A stretch of 64,000 bases of DNA from Silene latifolia (taxonomy: Eukaryota; Streptophyta; Magnoliopsida; Caryophyllales; Caryophyllaceae): the NCBI RefSeq assembly GCF_048544455.1, contig NC_133529.1:52385401-52449400 (forward strand). The letters are read 5' to 3'. Positions 55,401 through 64,000 of the stretch are shown in pieces (positions within the stretch are counted from its first letter, which is position 1; each line of letters begins with the position of its first letter). Position numbers and translations under genes: made by a program. The notes below the pieces were generated by a model that worked only from the letters and a program-made list of their open reading frames with translations, was not told the DNA's origin and did not search any database.

Positions 55401-56690
55401 ATACATAGGATGATTAGAATATGACGACTAGCAACAATGATGTCGAGAGATAGAGTAATTGAGTACTCAATCTAGTTTTTGGATTTAAAGTTGTACTTAA
55501 TTATGACTATTAAGTGCATAAACTCTAAATAGGAATATAAACTAGTTAAGATACAAAAGAGGTTTTCACTTTTGTGACCCTATACACCATGATTTGATGT
55601 ATGGCTAGCCCATCATCAAGGTGATTATATTCTAAACCAAACTAGAATGATATATCATGAAGATGATGTAAGACTCAAATTGGTAACCCAAGATTAAACC
55701 TTAAATTTTGGAATGATGAACGCAAAGAGTTATCGAGTACTCTTGAAACCATTAGATTGTTAATGGTATATGCGTATCTTGTATTCAAAGCAAGATGCCT
55801 CGTGCTTTTTGGTTGAAAAGGAGATCGAGGTTGTAAATCATCGATCCAAAATAGGTTGATCATTTTCTTTTACCAACGATTTAAGTTGACACTAATATGT
55901 TCACTTAATAAGGTAAATAGAGAAATCTTTGAAGAATTTCAAAGAATTCAAGGAATCACGATTTAAGTCGTGATGGGATTATCAAAGTGAAGACTTTGAT
56001 ATAAGCCAAAGGAAATGTGATATAGTATCACAAGTTAATCTCTCTTAGCACGCATTATGGAATAATGTGTGATTAGATAAGAAATCAAACGCTATTCGAT
56101 ATGGTTTGGATTTCAATCAAGTTACCTTGAGTTACTTGATCCTTTTGGGGATTTTATCATTTTTGTCTAAATTATTTTTTCCACTAAATCGAATCATATG
56201 AGATATGAAATGGTAAAAGTACCATGTTTGTAAGTTTTCACAAGAAACAAATGCTCATTTTTCCTTTTCCATTATCACGAGTACGACGGGTTTGTGGCTC
56301 GTGAAGCTGTCTTTCTAAAATACAAGTTTATTTTTAGAAGACAGAGTGGGAGAAATTATTCAAGAGCCACAAAGAATGACACAGAGAATGTTATGTCGCA
56401 ACAGAGAATGTTATGTCGCAAGAAACTGGTCTTTCTTGGCTCCATGAGACGTTTTGTGTAAGACATTGTTTCTTCAAAAACCTAGGAGGTTAAAATTCGT
56501 CACTTGCTAAAAATGATGAATTCATGCTACTTTTAAGAAAGTAAAGAGCTTATAACTTACAAAAGAAATTGTTTGATTCAAGTTAATTACTTCTAGAAAG
56601 TAATGAACGAATGACTTACATAAGAGTGTTTAAGTCACAACTCAATACAAGGCTTAGAGTCATGAGAATCCGAAATAAAAGGCTTGATTA
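52463..56690 (+). other. Cop-G leader and gag-less interior
   Basis: AT-rich, with stops in all frames and no recognisable gag, protease or integrase. Contains four GGCCACACCG repeat units with hairpins (54190-54535). Short stretches could be pol remnants but cannot be assigned by eye. Confidence 0.6.
54190..54535 (+). repeat. Four hairpin + GGCCACACCG units in Cop-G
   Basis: GGCCACACCG lies at 54204, 54291, 54390 and 54523. In units 2 and 3 it is preceded by GATGA-GGGT-TTCATC and GATAA-GGGT-TTTATC; the stems stay paired while G-C changes to A-T. Unit 4 (GATAA...TTCATC) has one mismatch. Unit 1 has a different palindrome, GAGTGCACTC. Confidence 0.7.
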
Positions 56691-57500
56691 GTGACAAAGG
56701 GTTTTGCACTAATAAAGAGATATTTCAAAGCAAGATTGGTTGCAAAGGGTTTTGCACTAATTGAAATGCTTAAGTCTATTTGGATCTTCTTAAGGATTGT
56801 GTTTCATTATGAGGTTATGAAATACGTAGCAAGTGAATCCAAAACCCGCTTCTTTAAAAGAAGGAATGTATTCAATACATGTCATGAGTTTTGTAGATTC
56901 TTGCAATCCTAAGATAATGTGAAACTTAAGAGAGGGTCTTAAGTACGACATCAATGAGTTGGAATCAACTTTTTGGATCATGTGATAAAACATTTCTCGA
57001 TAAGTCGAGAAGTTGTGTTTATACATGGAGTTTAGTGGGAGTTACGGAAATTTTAATTAGTCCGATATGTGGATGACATATTGATCATTGAGAATGATTT
57101 AAGACTTTTGGAGTATTATAATACATCTTGAATATCCGGATTTATGAAGATAAATCCACATGATATTAGTGTCAGTAAGAAGTCTTATGTTGATAAGATT
57201 CATGACTAATTCAATTATATTGAACATATTTGATTGATTTCATTTGCTTCCATTTGCCGAATCAATTAAAAAGAAATGATGTATAACACTTCATATGCTT
57301 TGAGTATGATGAACTGTTTTCAAAATCGAATTTAAGTAATCTTTACCAAGTAAGCTATAAAGATTACCCTTAAGTGCATGCAGAAGCATTAAGGAAGTAA
57401 AGCAAAGTGTTTATGATGCAATTTTGTGTAAGGGTGTTACACAAGTGACAATTGACAATTGAGGTTGCGCATGGTTTCCGACAAAACCATAATCAAAACA
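56691..57500 (+). pseudogene. Cop-G reverse transcriptase and RNase H remnants
   Basis: [15 protein letters not shown] (about 56724), a degraded middle, RYVDDILIIEND (about 57063-57098) and later SMTSRF/ASAIG-like debris up to about 57400 mark a former copia RT. A 19-bp segment, CAAAGGGTTTTGCACTAAT, is present twice, at 56695 and 56745. All frames are broken. Confidence 0.65.
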
Positions 57501-58689
57501 CATTAGGATGGTTAAGATACCATTGTGGCAATATTAATTAAGAAGTAGATTTTCTAGAATCGTTCTAGGCAATAAAGAACAATGAGAGATATTTATAACG
57601 GAAATTGAGTACACTTGCAATCATGAGATGTGCAAGAGGATGAGTCCCGCACACTTTGTGAAAAAAAGTGGGAGCTACTCTTAGGCTAAGAGGGCCTATG
57701 TCTTGATTGGATCTTGACACGTACTCAGAAAGTTTTGTGATACAAATGTATACATTACAAAGGAAAACGAGTATGTAGTAAGGTTGAGTAAGGTACAAGA
57801 AATTGATAAAACCTACTAACCAAAGCCTTCTCAAAGGCTAAACATGATGAGTCATGTCATTTCAATTGAATTGAAAGTAACAACTACATGCAAGATCAAA
57901 TTAGATTATAGGATATGAAATAGTAATAAGGCATTGACTATTCATATGTGATAATCGCATTTGTCGTTCGAGTTTTTCTTTAAAAACTCCTTTTATACTT
58001 TGTTACATCCAAACGGGTTGTAGTGACAATTGAATCCCGTTAAATTGAACACGGATTAACATTGTATTCGCCCATAGTCACTTATATGAGGTGACGTCTC
58101 GAAGTGACTAGAGTGTGATGCGATTGATGGCAAGTTCAAATGCCATAGAGTCATGTGAGATGACTAGTCGATCACATAGGCAGACTGTTAGGAACTTTTT
58201 GTCGGGCCTAATGACCGCTTATAGAGTTCTGGCAAATTTATATAGCCTGGTCGTGGCGAGAGAGCTACTATAGTATTATAATGAGTCGATTCTTTTGACT
58301 AAAGACTATTCACCTAAGATGGCTCAGTTTCAGATTAACTTTGATTTGTGTTACTACGACCTTCGTAAATGGGGTCAAATGGGCATATTTTGGGTTATGA
58401 TGGCTGTGGCTAGTCGAAGGGAATGAGTGCGATAGGAATTGTCCACCCCTTGTCGGGTTAAAACAATATCTCGGGGCCACTCGAGGAGTAATGAATTGGA
58501 AATGCGTGGCCACGCTCGGAAAGTATCTATGATAGATAAGTCCGGTCAATCGGTTATTCTCGGATCGAGGAAACCACTCTCGATATGATCACTTGCAAGT
58601 ACGACCTGAAAGACACCTTGCATTGAGTGGGAGATAGTAATAGGACAAGAGAATTGGTGACGCACACTTGTCGAGGACAAGTGGGAGAT
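57501..58689 (+). other. Cop-G 3' region and polypurine tracts
   Basis: Non-coding. The block 58230-58640 is similar to the 3' region of Cop-E on the other strand. A PPT-like CATTGAGTGGGAGA (58621-58634) precedes the true tract GACAAGTGGGAGAT (58676-58689) at the LTR. Confidence 0.7.
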
Positions 58690-59952
58690 TGTTGGGAAAT
58701 GTGTCCTCAACAATAGTGCGATCATGTGATTTAAATATCATTATTAAATCTCATTTTAAAGAATACAATTGGGAAGTAATTTTTGTTATGTCAATGGTCA
58801 ACATATATCGGTAATGATTGGTGACTAGAGTTTGACATTACTGTCGTGTGACGGTGGTGATCGATTGACCCCTAGGTCATACCTATAGGGCAATACTTTT
58901 AATTGATCATTTAATTAATCGTATAATGTTACGAGTTAATTAAATTACTTGAAAAATTGACGGACGATTTTGGAAGTAAAAATTTACGTATCAAATTGAA
59001 ATATGATTAAATGAGATACGGTCTGAGTAATCGAATTGTTTCATTACTCGGATGAAATTGTTGTTTAAAGAAACAATCGGAATTGAATGAATTATTATAA
59101 ATATGATTTATAAATTGGTAAAATATTTTGGTATAAGTAATTATGAATTACTAAGTCGATTTTTGTATATGACGTATTTTTATTAATACGTTGATTTTTA
59201 ATATGATAAAAATACATTGCATTGTTACATGTCATGTAACATGTAACATGTGACAAAATTGACAAATGACAAAATATAAAATGGACTTTCCATTTTATAA
59301 GTACCGAAATATTAAGAAGGTTTTTAGTGGAAAAATTGTGTTAATTATTTTAATAAGAGAAAACACAATGATCATCTACCTATGTGTAGCCATGCAAGCC
59401 TACATTTCTTGGGTAGAAAAATTAGCCCATGCATTGGGCTCTCCTTCCCTCCCAATCGGCTCTACATAGAAAAGAACAAGAGTTCTTTTACTTAAAATAA
59501 TTATTATTCACCATATGTATGTGTGGGTGATTATTATTATTCATTCAACCATGTAAAATTATTTTTAGAGAGATAAAAATAATACTCTTCCTCTCCACAT
59601 CTCCTACCCGGTTTTAGGAGTCTAAACCAAACAAATTTTTGGTTCATTTTTCATGAGATTAATATTATACTAGCTCAAATAATATTAATTAGATTAAGAG
59701 TTAAGCTTTGGGTATTATTCCTAAGGAGAGATCCTACACTTGGATCTTGTTCTTCCATTAAAGGAAAGCTCAAGAACAAAAGAAAAGGAGATTTCTTTTG
59801 TGCCCATTTGAACCGAAATTTCATTGTAAGAAAATGATTTCTTCTCTTTTATTATATTGTTTGCATGCATAAAATCCGTATTTAATTTTATGACAAATTA
59901 ATTTCGACATATATGAGTATGTTAGTATGTATATAGATCTACATTTCCTTCA
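58690..59952 (+). repeat. Cop-G 3' LTR
   Basis: Matches 51178-52443 with small indels near the start (TTTTTGTTATGTC versus TTTTGTTACTGTC) and few substitutions. Followed by CAACC (59953-59957). Confidence 0.94.
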
Positions 59953-60965
59953 CAACCAGTATCAAGTACCCAAGTTCCGTAACTTGCGTGGTTAATCTCA
60001 ATCATATGAATAAAAGTAGAAGAAGAGGAAGACTTACCAACAGGTTTAACACGACCTGCCTTTAAGTCCTCATGATAAACAGGACATGTGCGTCTCCAAT
60101 GCCCAGTCTTGTGGCAATGATGGCATTCCATGTTTTCATTCTTGCTCTTTGTCGTGCCTGATGAGGTGCTCGACTCACCAGGCCCACTCTTACCTGAACC
60201 CGACTTCTTGAACTTCGCCTTACCTCCGCTAGGTTTGCTCGAGCTTTGCCCTTACCCTTTCCTTTGTTTGTCACAACGAGAACATCCTGTTTCATGCTCC
60301 CACTGAACTTCATGTCCTTCTCGGTCTGTACGAGGAGGGAGTGCAGTTCATGGGGAGTTTTCTTCAAATCATTCATATAGTAATTCGCTCTAAATTGCGA
60401 ATAACCATCGTGGAGTGAGTGAAGAATGCGGTCGATCACAATGTTCTCGCTGATCTTACAATCAAAGGTCTCCAGCTTCTCGACATTCTCAATCATGCTG
60501 AGAATGTGTGGGCTAACCGGTTGGCCCTTCTGGAGTCTCGCATCAAAGAAGCGAGTGGTATGCTCATAGGTCACGATTCTCGGTGCTTTCGAGAATTCCT
60601 TAGTGAGCGTGGTGAAAATCTTGTTCGCACCATGGGCTATGAAGCGTTTCTGCAAATTGGGTTCCATTGCAAAAATAAGTACGTTTTTAATCGCACCCGC
60701 TTCCATACAGAAATCATTAAACTTGGTGATTTCAGCAGCTCTAGCCGTGGGACCTGGGTTCGCCGGGATGGGCTCCAAGAGATATTTGAGCTTCCGTCAG
60801 CCGGCGGCATTCCGTAATGCCGCCTCCCGGTCCGCGAAGTTTGATCCATCATTCTTGATCGAGTAGATCGATTCATCCGATTCATGAAGATCCGGCCAGG
60901 ACTCACGGTCCAATGTGGCACTTGGCATTGGGTTATCGTAGAACTGACCATTTGTTATTTGCGGT
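59953..60965 (-). pseudogene. Cop-E gag, zinc knuckle and start of protease
   Basis: Frames 59953-60131, 60062-60778 and 60797-60965 read the start of Gag (NPMPSATLDRESW, NDGSNFADREAALRNAAG), the Gag core (KNVLIFAMEPNLQKRFIAHG, FSKAPRIVTYEHTTRFFDAR, VDRILHSLHDG-like), the CCHC knuckle CHHCHKTGHWRRTC and then WVLDTGC, where Cop-G interrupts the protease. Frameshifts near 60790 and 60100-60240 disable it. The start codon could not be identified with confidence: the ATG corresponding to Cop-A MAANNE is not in frame. Confidence 0.83.
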
Positions 60966-62880
60966 TTAATGAAACGTGATCTACAGAAAAAGAAAGAAAA
61001 ACAAAACGAAATAAGCAACTCATCGAGGTGATTTAAGTCTATTTTAAAATTCATTTTAAACATGTAGACTCTCGCACTTGCATAATTGATCTCCCTCAAG
61101 AATGATACAAGTGATCCCAAGACTCAATTTCTGTAAATTGATAAGCCAACTGTTTAGCTAATTCTTCCGTAAGAACTCTTGGTCGATAGATTTCCGTAAA
61201 TCCTATCTATAGTCCACCACAGTCACAGGATCGTACGAGTGACCATAGTGTTGAGATAAAATAGGTCAATCGGTTCCAACTTACCCGACGTAGAAGGGGT
61301 CATATTATGCCTACCGACGAAGAAGGGATTTATTGGAGTTTGACCTATAAAGACCGTTCTTAATTTTTGTTTATACGAGGAAGATCCCATCAACTAAATT
61401 ATAATTCATATTAAGTGAACGAATAACTAGCGTCTGCGTGAATGAATTAATTTGGGTGATGGCTTAAAAAAACGTGTGACATACGAATGTCAAAGAAAAC
61501 TAACTCGTGACCTCTATATGTGTCAGTTTTCATGCAATTATTAGGTGGTTTGGTTTTTAGGCGGAATATGATGCATATAATCGTTGCGAAAAAATAAATA
61601 AAAGAATGCAATACGTAAATAAAAAGGTCCTAGTGTGGCCTATCCTAGTATAAGAACATAATACAACTTTGGAATCCACCGTTGGACCCGAAAAGCTTGT
61701 CTTGATGTTCCACCTTGATCCAAGTAGCGGGAGTGAGCATCCGGTCTCCATCTTTGGTCTTCTCAAAAATTACAATTTAAAATTACAAATATAAACCTAT
61801 TTACATTCTAATTAAAACTGTAATTACAAGTGAAAAATCCAAAACGGAGATACGAGATCTCAAAATACAACCAAGACCGTGTTCCATCATTACGGTAACA
61901 CGTTCTACTAAGGTCACACTAAGTTACAACTGATTGCAAAATTAAATACGTAATAAGAGGCATTCACAAGCATTCAAAATTAACGATAAATAAAAATGCA
62001 TCAACTAAAAACAAATTCATTCGTGACATAATTCCGTAATTATGTTAAATTTATCCAAACCACCTTTTTATGATTAAAATTCATGTGATAAAACCTGCTT
62101 CTATCATTTAATTTTAATCCAATACAGTCCGTTACTTTAAATACGCTTTAAAATAACTTAATGGTACGTGTGTGAACCGTTTCACAATCATAGCGAGTGT
62201 ACAATATCCGTATAATGTACATTTTGTAGCCAAAAGAAAATTTAAAGCAAAAAGAATAAATTTTCAAAGCTGCCAGAACAAAAATCCCTCGATCCAGGGA
62301 CATAAGTGCTCGATCGAGGAACGAAAGGGCTCGATCGACTGAACTGCAAGTCGATCGAGAGGGTTGCCAAACAGAAAGTGCTCGATCGACTAAACTGGTG
62401 GTCGATCGAGTACCTTTATCAGCAAATCTGCTCGATCGAGTACGAGGACATCTCGATCGAGCAGTGGGGTTTTAAAAGCAGGTCGATCGAGTATAGCAAG
62501 GACTCGATCGAGTAAAAACATGTCAGAAAAACCATTCGATCGACTAAAAACATGCTCGATCGAGGGAAAAATTTCTGGAAAACATAAAACCCTCGTGAAA
62601 ACAGTTTGACAAAACAAAATCAATTGCAATTTTGATCAAAAACGCATCAAAAACAATTTAACAATTGACAAAACTTGACATGTTGCTATAATCTCCGTAT
62701 AAAATAACAACATGCATAAAAACAAAACGAAAACAAGATGATAAAACCGTGTAAAACATGTCACGGTTTCAACAAGAACAAAAACCGAATCAGCCGTGTA
62801 TACATGGCACGGAATTCGAGACAAAACAATCGTTTCAAAATCGGTTTTATGAAAAACACATGGAAAAATTTACGTGGCCT
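60966..62880 (-). other. Cop-E leader
   Basis: Non-coding, homologous to the Cop-A leader over most of its length. At 62288-62563 it holds a CTCGATCGAG palindrome array at the place where Cop-A has A/T homopolymers. The frame 62306-62515 is a translation of the array. Confidence 0.75.
62288..62563 (-). repeat. CTCGATCGAG array in the Cop-E leader
   Basis: Eleven copies of the core TCGATCGA between 62310 and 62560, at intervals of 19-33 bp, several as full CTCGATCGAG (for example 62309, 62431, 62502, 62554), others with TCGATCGACT or GGTCGATCGAG. One decayed unit reads CTCGATCCAG. Confidence 0.88.
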
Positions 62881-62893
62881 CGCTCTGATACCA
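62881..62893 (-). other. Cop-E primer-binding site
   Basis: CGCTCTGATACCA on the plus strand is TGGTATCAGAGCG on the minus strand, 2 bp from the LTR. Confidence 0.9.
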
Positions 62894-62895
62894 CT

Positions 62896-63889
62896 TATGG
62901 GGTAATATCCGTATAAGACCCTCTAAATTTAGGACTATAACGTAAATTTAGCATGCGATTATCGTCATAAAACATAAATACAATAGAGAAACGATAAGGA
63001 ACAAGAATCAACCTCGGGTCCTTTATAGTGCGGCGTAAAGAACAGAAATCAAACGAGATTCCCTCCTAATTGTTGCACCCAAGATTTGTCCGAGATATGC
63101 CCTTGTGCTAGAAGTTGTTCTCTGATTGCCTTGCAATATTGAGAGAACTTGTTGTCAGGTTTTCGAGATGTGAGATCTAGGTTTCAGAGAAGAATGCTCT
63201 TCAAAACCCTAATTATTTTTCACTAATGTTGATTAGGTTAAACAAGAGGAGGAGCTCTCCTTTTGTTCTCCTAATCTCGGTTTGGCCGAGTGGATCAAGG
63301 AGGGAATGGGCTTCCGTTTTCTCCTTATGTTTAACTCGTGGCACGACCCGAAATCCACTAAATGTATATGACACGGTTTCATTATAAATTGTCATCGGTT
63401 ATCGGATATTAAAACATCAATAATAAGACGGATTAGTTGAATTATTAATGCATGTCCGACAAAGACAATATTGTATAATTATATTCAATATACATTAATT
63501 AAATATAAATCGCTTATATTTAATTTTACGAATCAACTGGTTAATTCGCCTTAGCCCATGATATTTAATCCGTATTAAATATAATATCTCAACATCACAT
63601 TTTTGACTAATTACTAGTCAAATAACTCGGATTAACTGGTTAGTCAAATTTGGCATCTACATGACTGTATTTTCATACTGTCACGTCTCTCAAACGTATC
63701 CTATAGGTGTGACTTTTAGGGACCAGTTGATCACCGCCATCTGTATGACAATAACGTCAAACTTATCTAGCAAGCCAACCGTTATTGATAAACGTGGATC
63801 AACTGATAATAATACCAAAAGTATGCCCTTTGATCCTTTTAGAGGTTTATAAGTCCTTGCACTAACTGTTAAGGACACCAACCCCAACA
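62896..63889 (-). repeat. Cop-E 5' LTR
   Basis: 994 bp, matching 39692-40685. The terminal dinucleotide is TA here instead of TG, the only difference noted. Followed by CAAAG (63890-63894). Confidence 0.95.
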
Positions 63890-64000
63890 CAAAGTTGGTT
63901 CAGGAATCGATTGAGTAGGTAAGGTTGATTCGTGAGAAGCTTGAGGCAGCCCCAAATCGACATAAGACGTATGCAGATTTGCGGCGTAGGCCGATTGAAT
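63890..64000 (+). pseudogene. Gyp-D integrase, continuation after Cop-E
   Basis: After CAAAG (63890-63894) the frame reads LVQESIE, stop, VRLIREKLEAAPNRHKTYAD-LRRRPIE, the region after the gypsy integrase core, and runs off the window. It joins 39691 in frame once Cop-E and one duplication are removed. The stop (TAG) sits where Gln or Lys is usual. Confidence 0.9.

Larger units (their letters stand above)
51178..59952 (+). mobile_element. Cop-G: decayed 8.8 kb copia-derived element inside the Cop-E protease
   Basis: LTRs of 1266 bp (51178-52443) and 1263 bp (58690-59952), a Met-tRNA primer site, a polypurine tract and a CAACC duplication give plus-strand orientation. The 6.2 kb interior has no long frame, but residual RT motifs survive (KARLVAKGF near 56725, YVDD at 57066-57077). 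LTR differences are few, so the element moved recently even though its coding sequence was already ruined. It must have been mobilised in trans. The insertion splits the DTGCGSH active-site codons of the Cop-E protease. Confidence 0.92.
39692..63889 (-). mobile_element. Cop-E: Ty1/copia element carrying two nested insertions
   Basis: Read on the minus strand: 5' LTR (62896-63889), primer site, leader with palindromes (about 60966-62880), gag, [Cop-G], protease and integrase, [Lard-F], RT, RNase H, 3' non-coding region, 3' LTR (39692-40685). The LTRs appear identical over 994 bp except for one terminal base, and the CAAAG duplication is perfect. Without its two insertions the element is about 8.8 kb. 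Despite its youth, gag and RNase H contain frameshifts. Confidence 0.95.

Noticed and set aside
62306..62515. Reading frame rich in LDR/SIE
   Set aside because: It is a translation of the palindrome array in the Cop-E leader, with no protein-like composition outside it. The same applies to 23421-23630, 43832-44020, 46123-46413 and 48917-49105.
1..64000. tRNA, rRNA or snoRNA genes
   Set aside because: None was recognised by eye. The tRNA-like matches are the retroelement primer-binding sites. A dedicated tRNA or Rfam search would be decisive.

Overview
The window is plant nuclear DNA dominated by nested LTR retrotransposons. The evidence is plant-type Ty1/copia and Ty3/gypsy polyproteins, methionine-tRNA primer sites next to LTRs, several MITEs, and one intact intron-free plant cell-wall gene encoding a leucine-rich-repeat extensin. 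The species cannot be fixed from sequence alone. A Caryophyllales plant is a guess, based only on a general impression of the repeats. Elements are named here Cop-A, Tat-A, Gyp-B, Ale-C, Gyp-D, Cop-E, Lard-F and Cop-G.

Left block (1-22370): Gyp-B is a minus-strand gypsy element (18509-22370) with only its 5' half in view. The minus-strand copia element Cop-A (1-18508) abuts it inside the protease/RT linker. The leader of Cop-A is split by Tat-A (3781-15618), an 11.8 kb plus-strand element with 3.15 kb LTRs and a CTAAG target duplication. Tat-A has a decayed gag and no pol, and its 3 kb 3' region is full of potential RNA hairpins.

Middle block (22371-38560): this part is less repeat-packed. 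It holds a probable solo LTR (23290-24476), a hAT-like non-autonomous transposon (25167-25980), a complete small copia element, Ale-C (26281-30771, CATAA duplication, two nonsense codons), a Stowaway MITE, a tandem pair of Tourist-like MITEs, the LRX gene (32546-34270), more MITEs, and a 2.2 kb gypsy solo LTR (35966-38191).

Right block (38560-64000): a plus-strand gypsy pol fragment, Gyp-D, is split inside its integrase by the 24.2 kb minus-strand Cop-E (39692-63889, CAAAG duplication, nearly identical LTRs). Cop-E is itself interrupted by Lard-F (42983-49564, TAAAG duplication) and Cop-G (51178-59952, CAACC duplication). The Gyp-D integrase frame resumes exactly after the outer duplication at 63895.

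Main leads: (1) the palindrome CTCGATCGAG recurs dozens of times in unrelated retroelement families, in leaders, LTRs and ORFs. (2) Each of the LTR families whose 3' end is visible, apart from Ale-C, carries one or more extra polypurine-tract-like modules upstream of the real one, often with a hairpin. (3) Several hairpins show compensatory base changes between copies, which suggests selected RNA structure. (4) The outer LTR of Cop-A carries an extra 50 bp that alternative polypurine-tract priming would explain. LTR similarity suggests that most complete insertions are recent. All positions and repeats were read by eye; nothing was aligned computationally.
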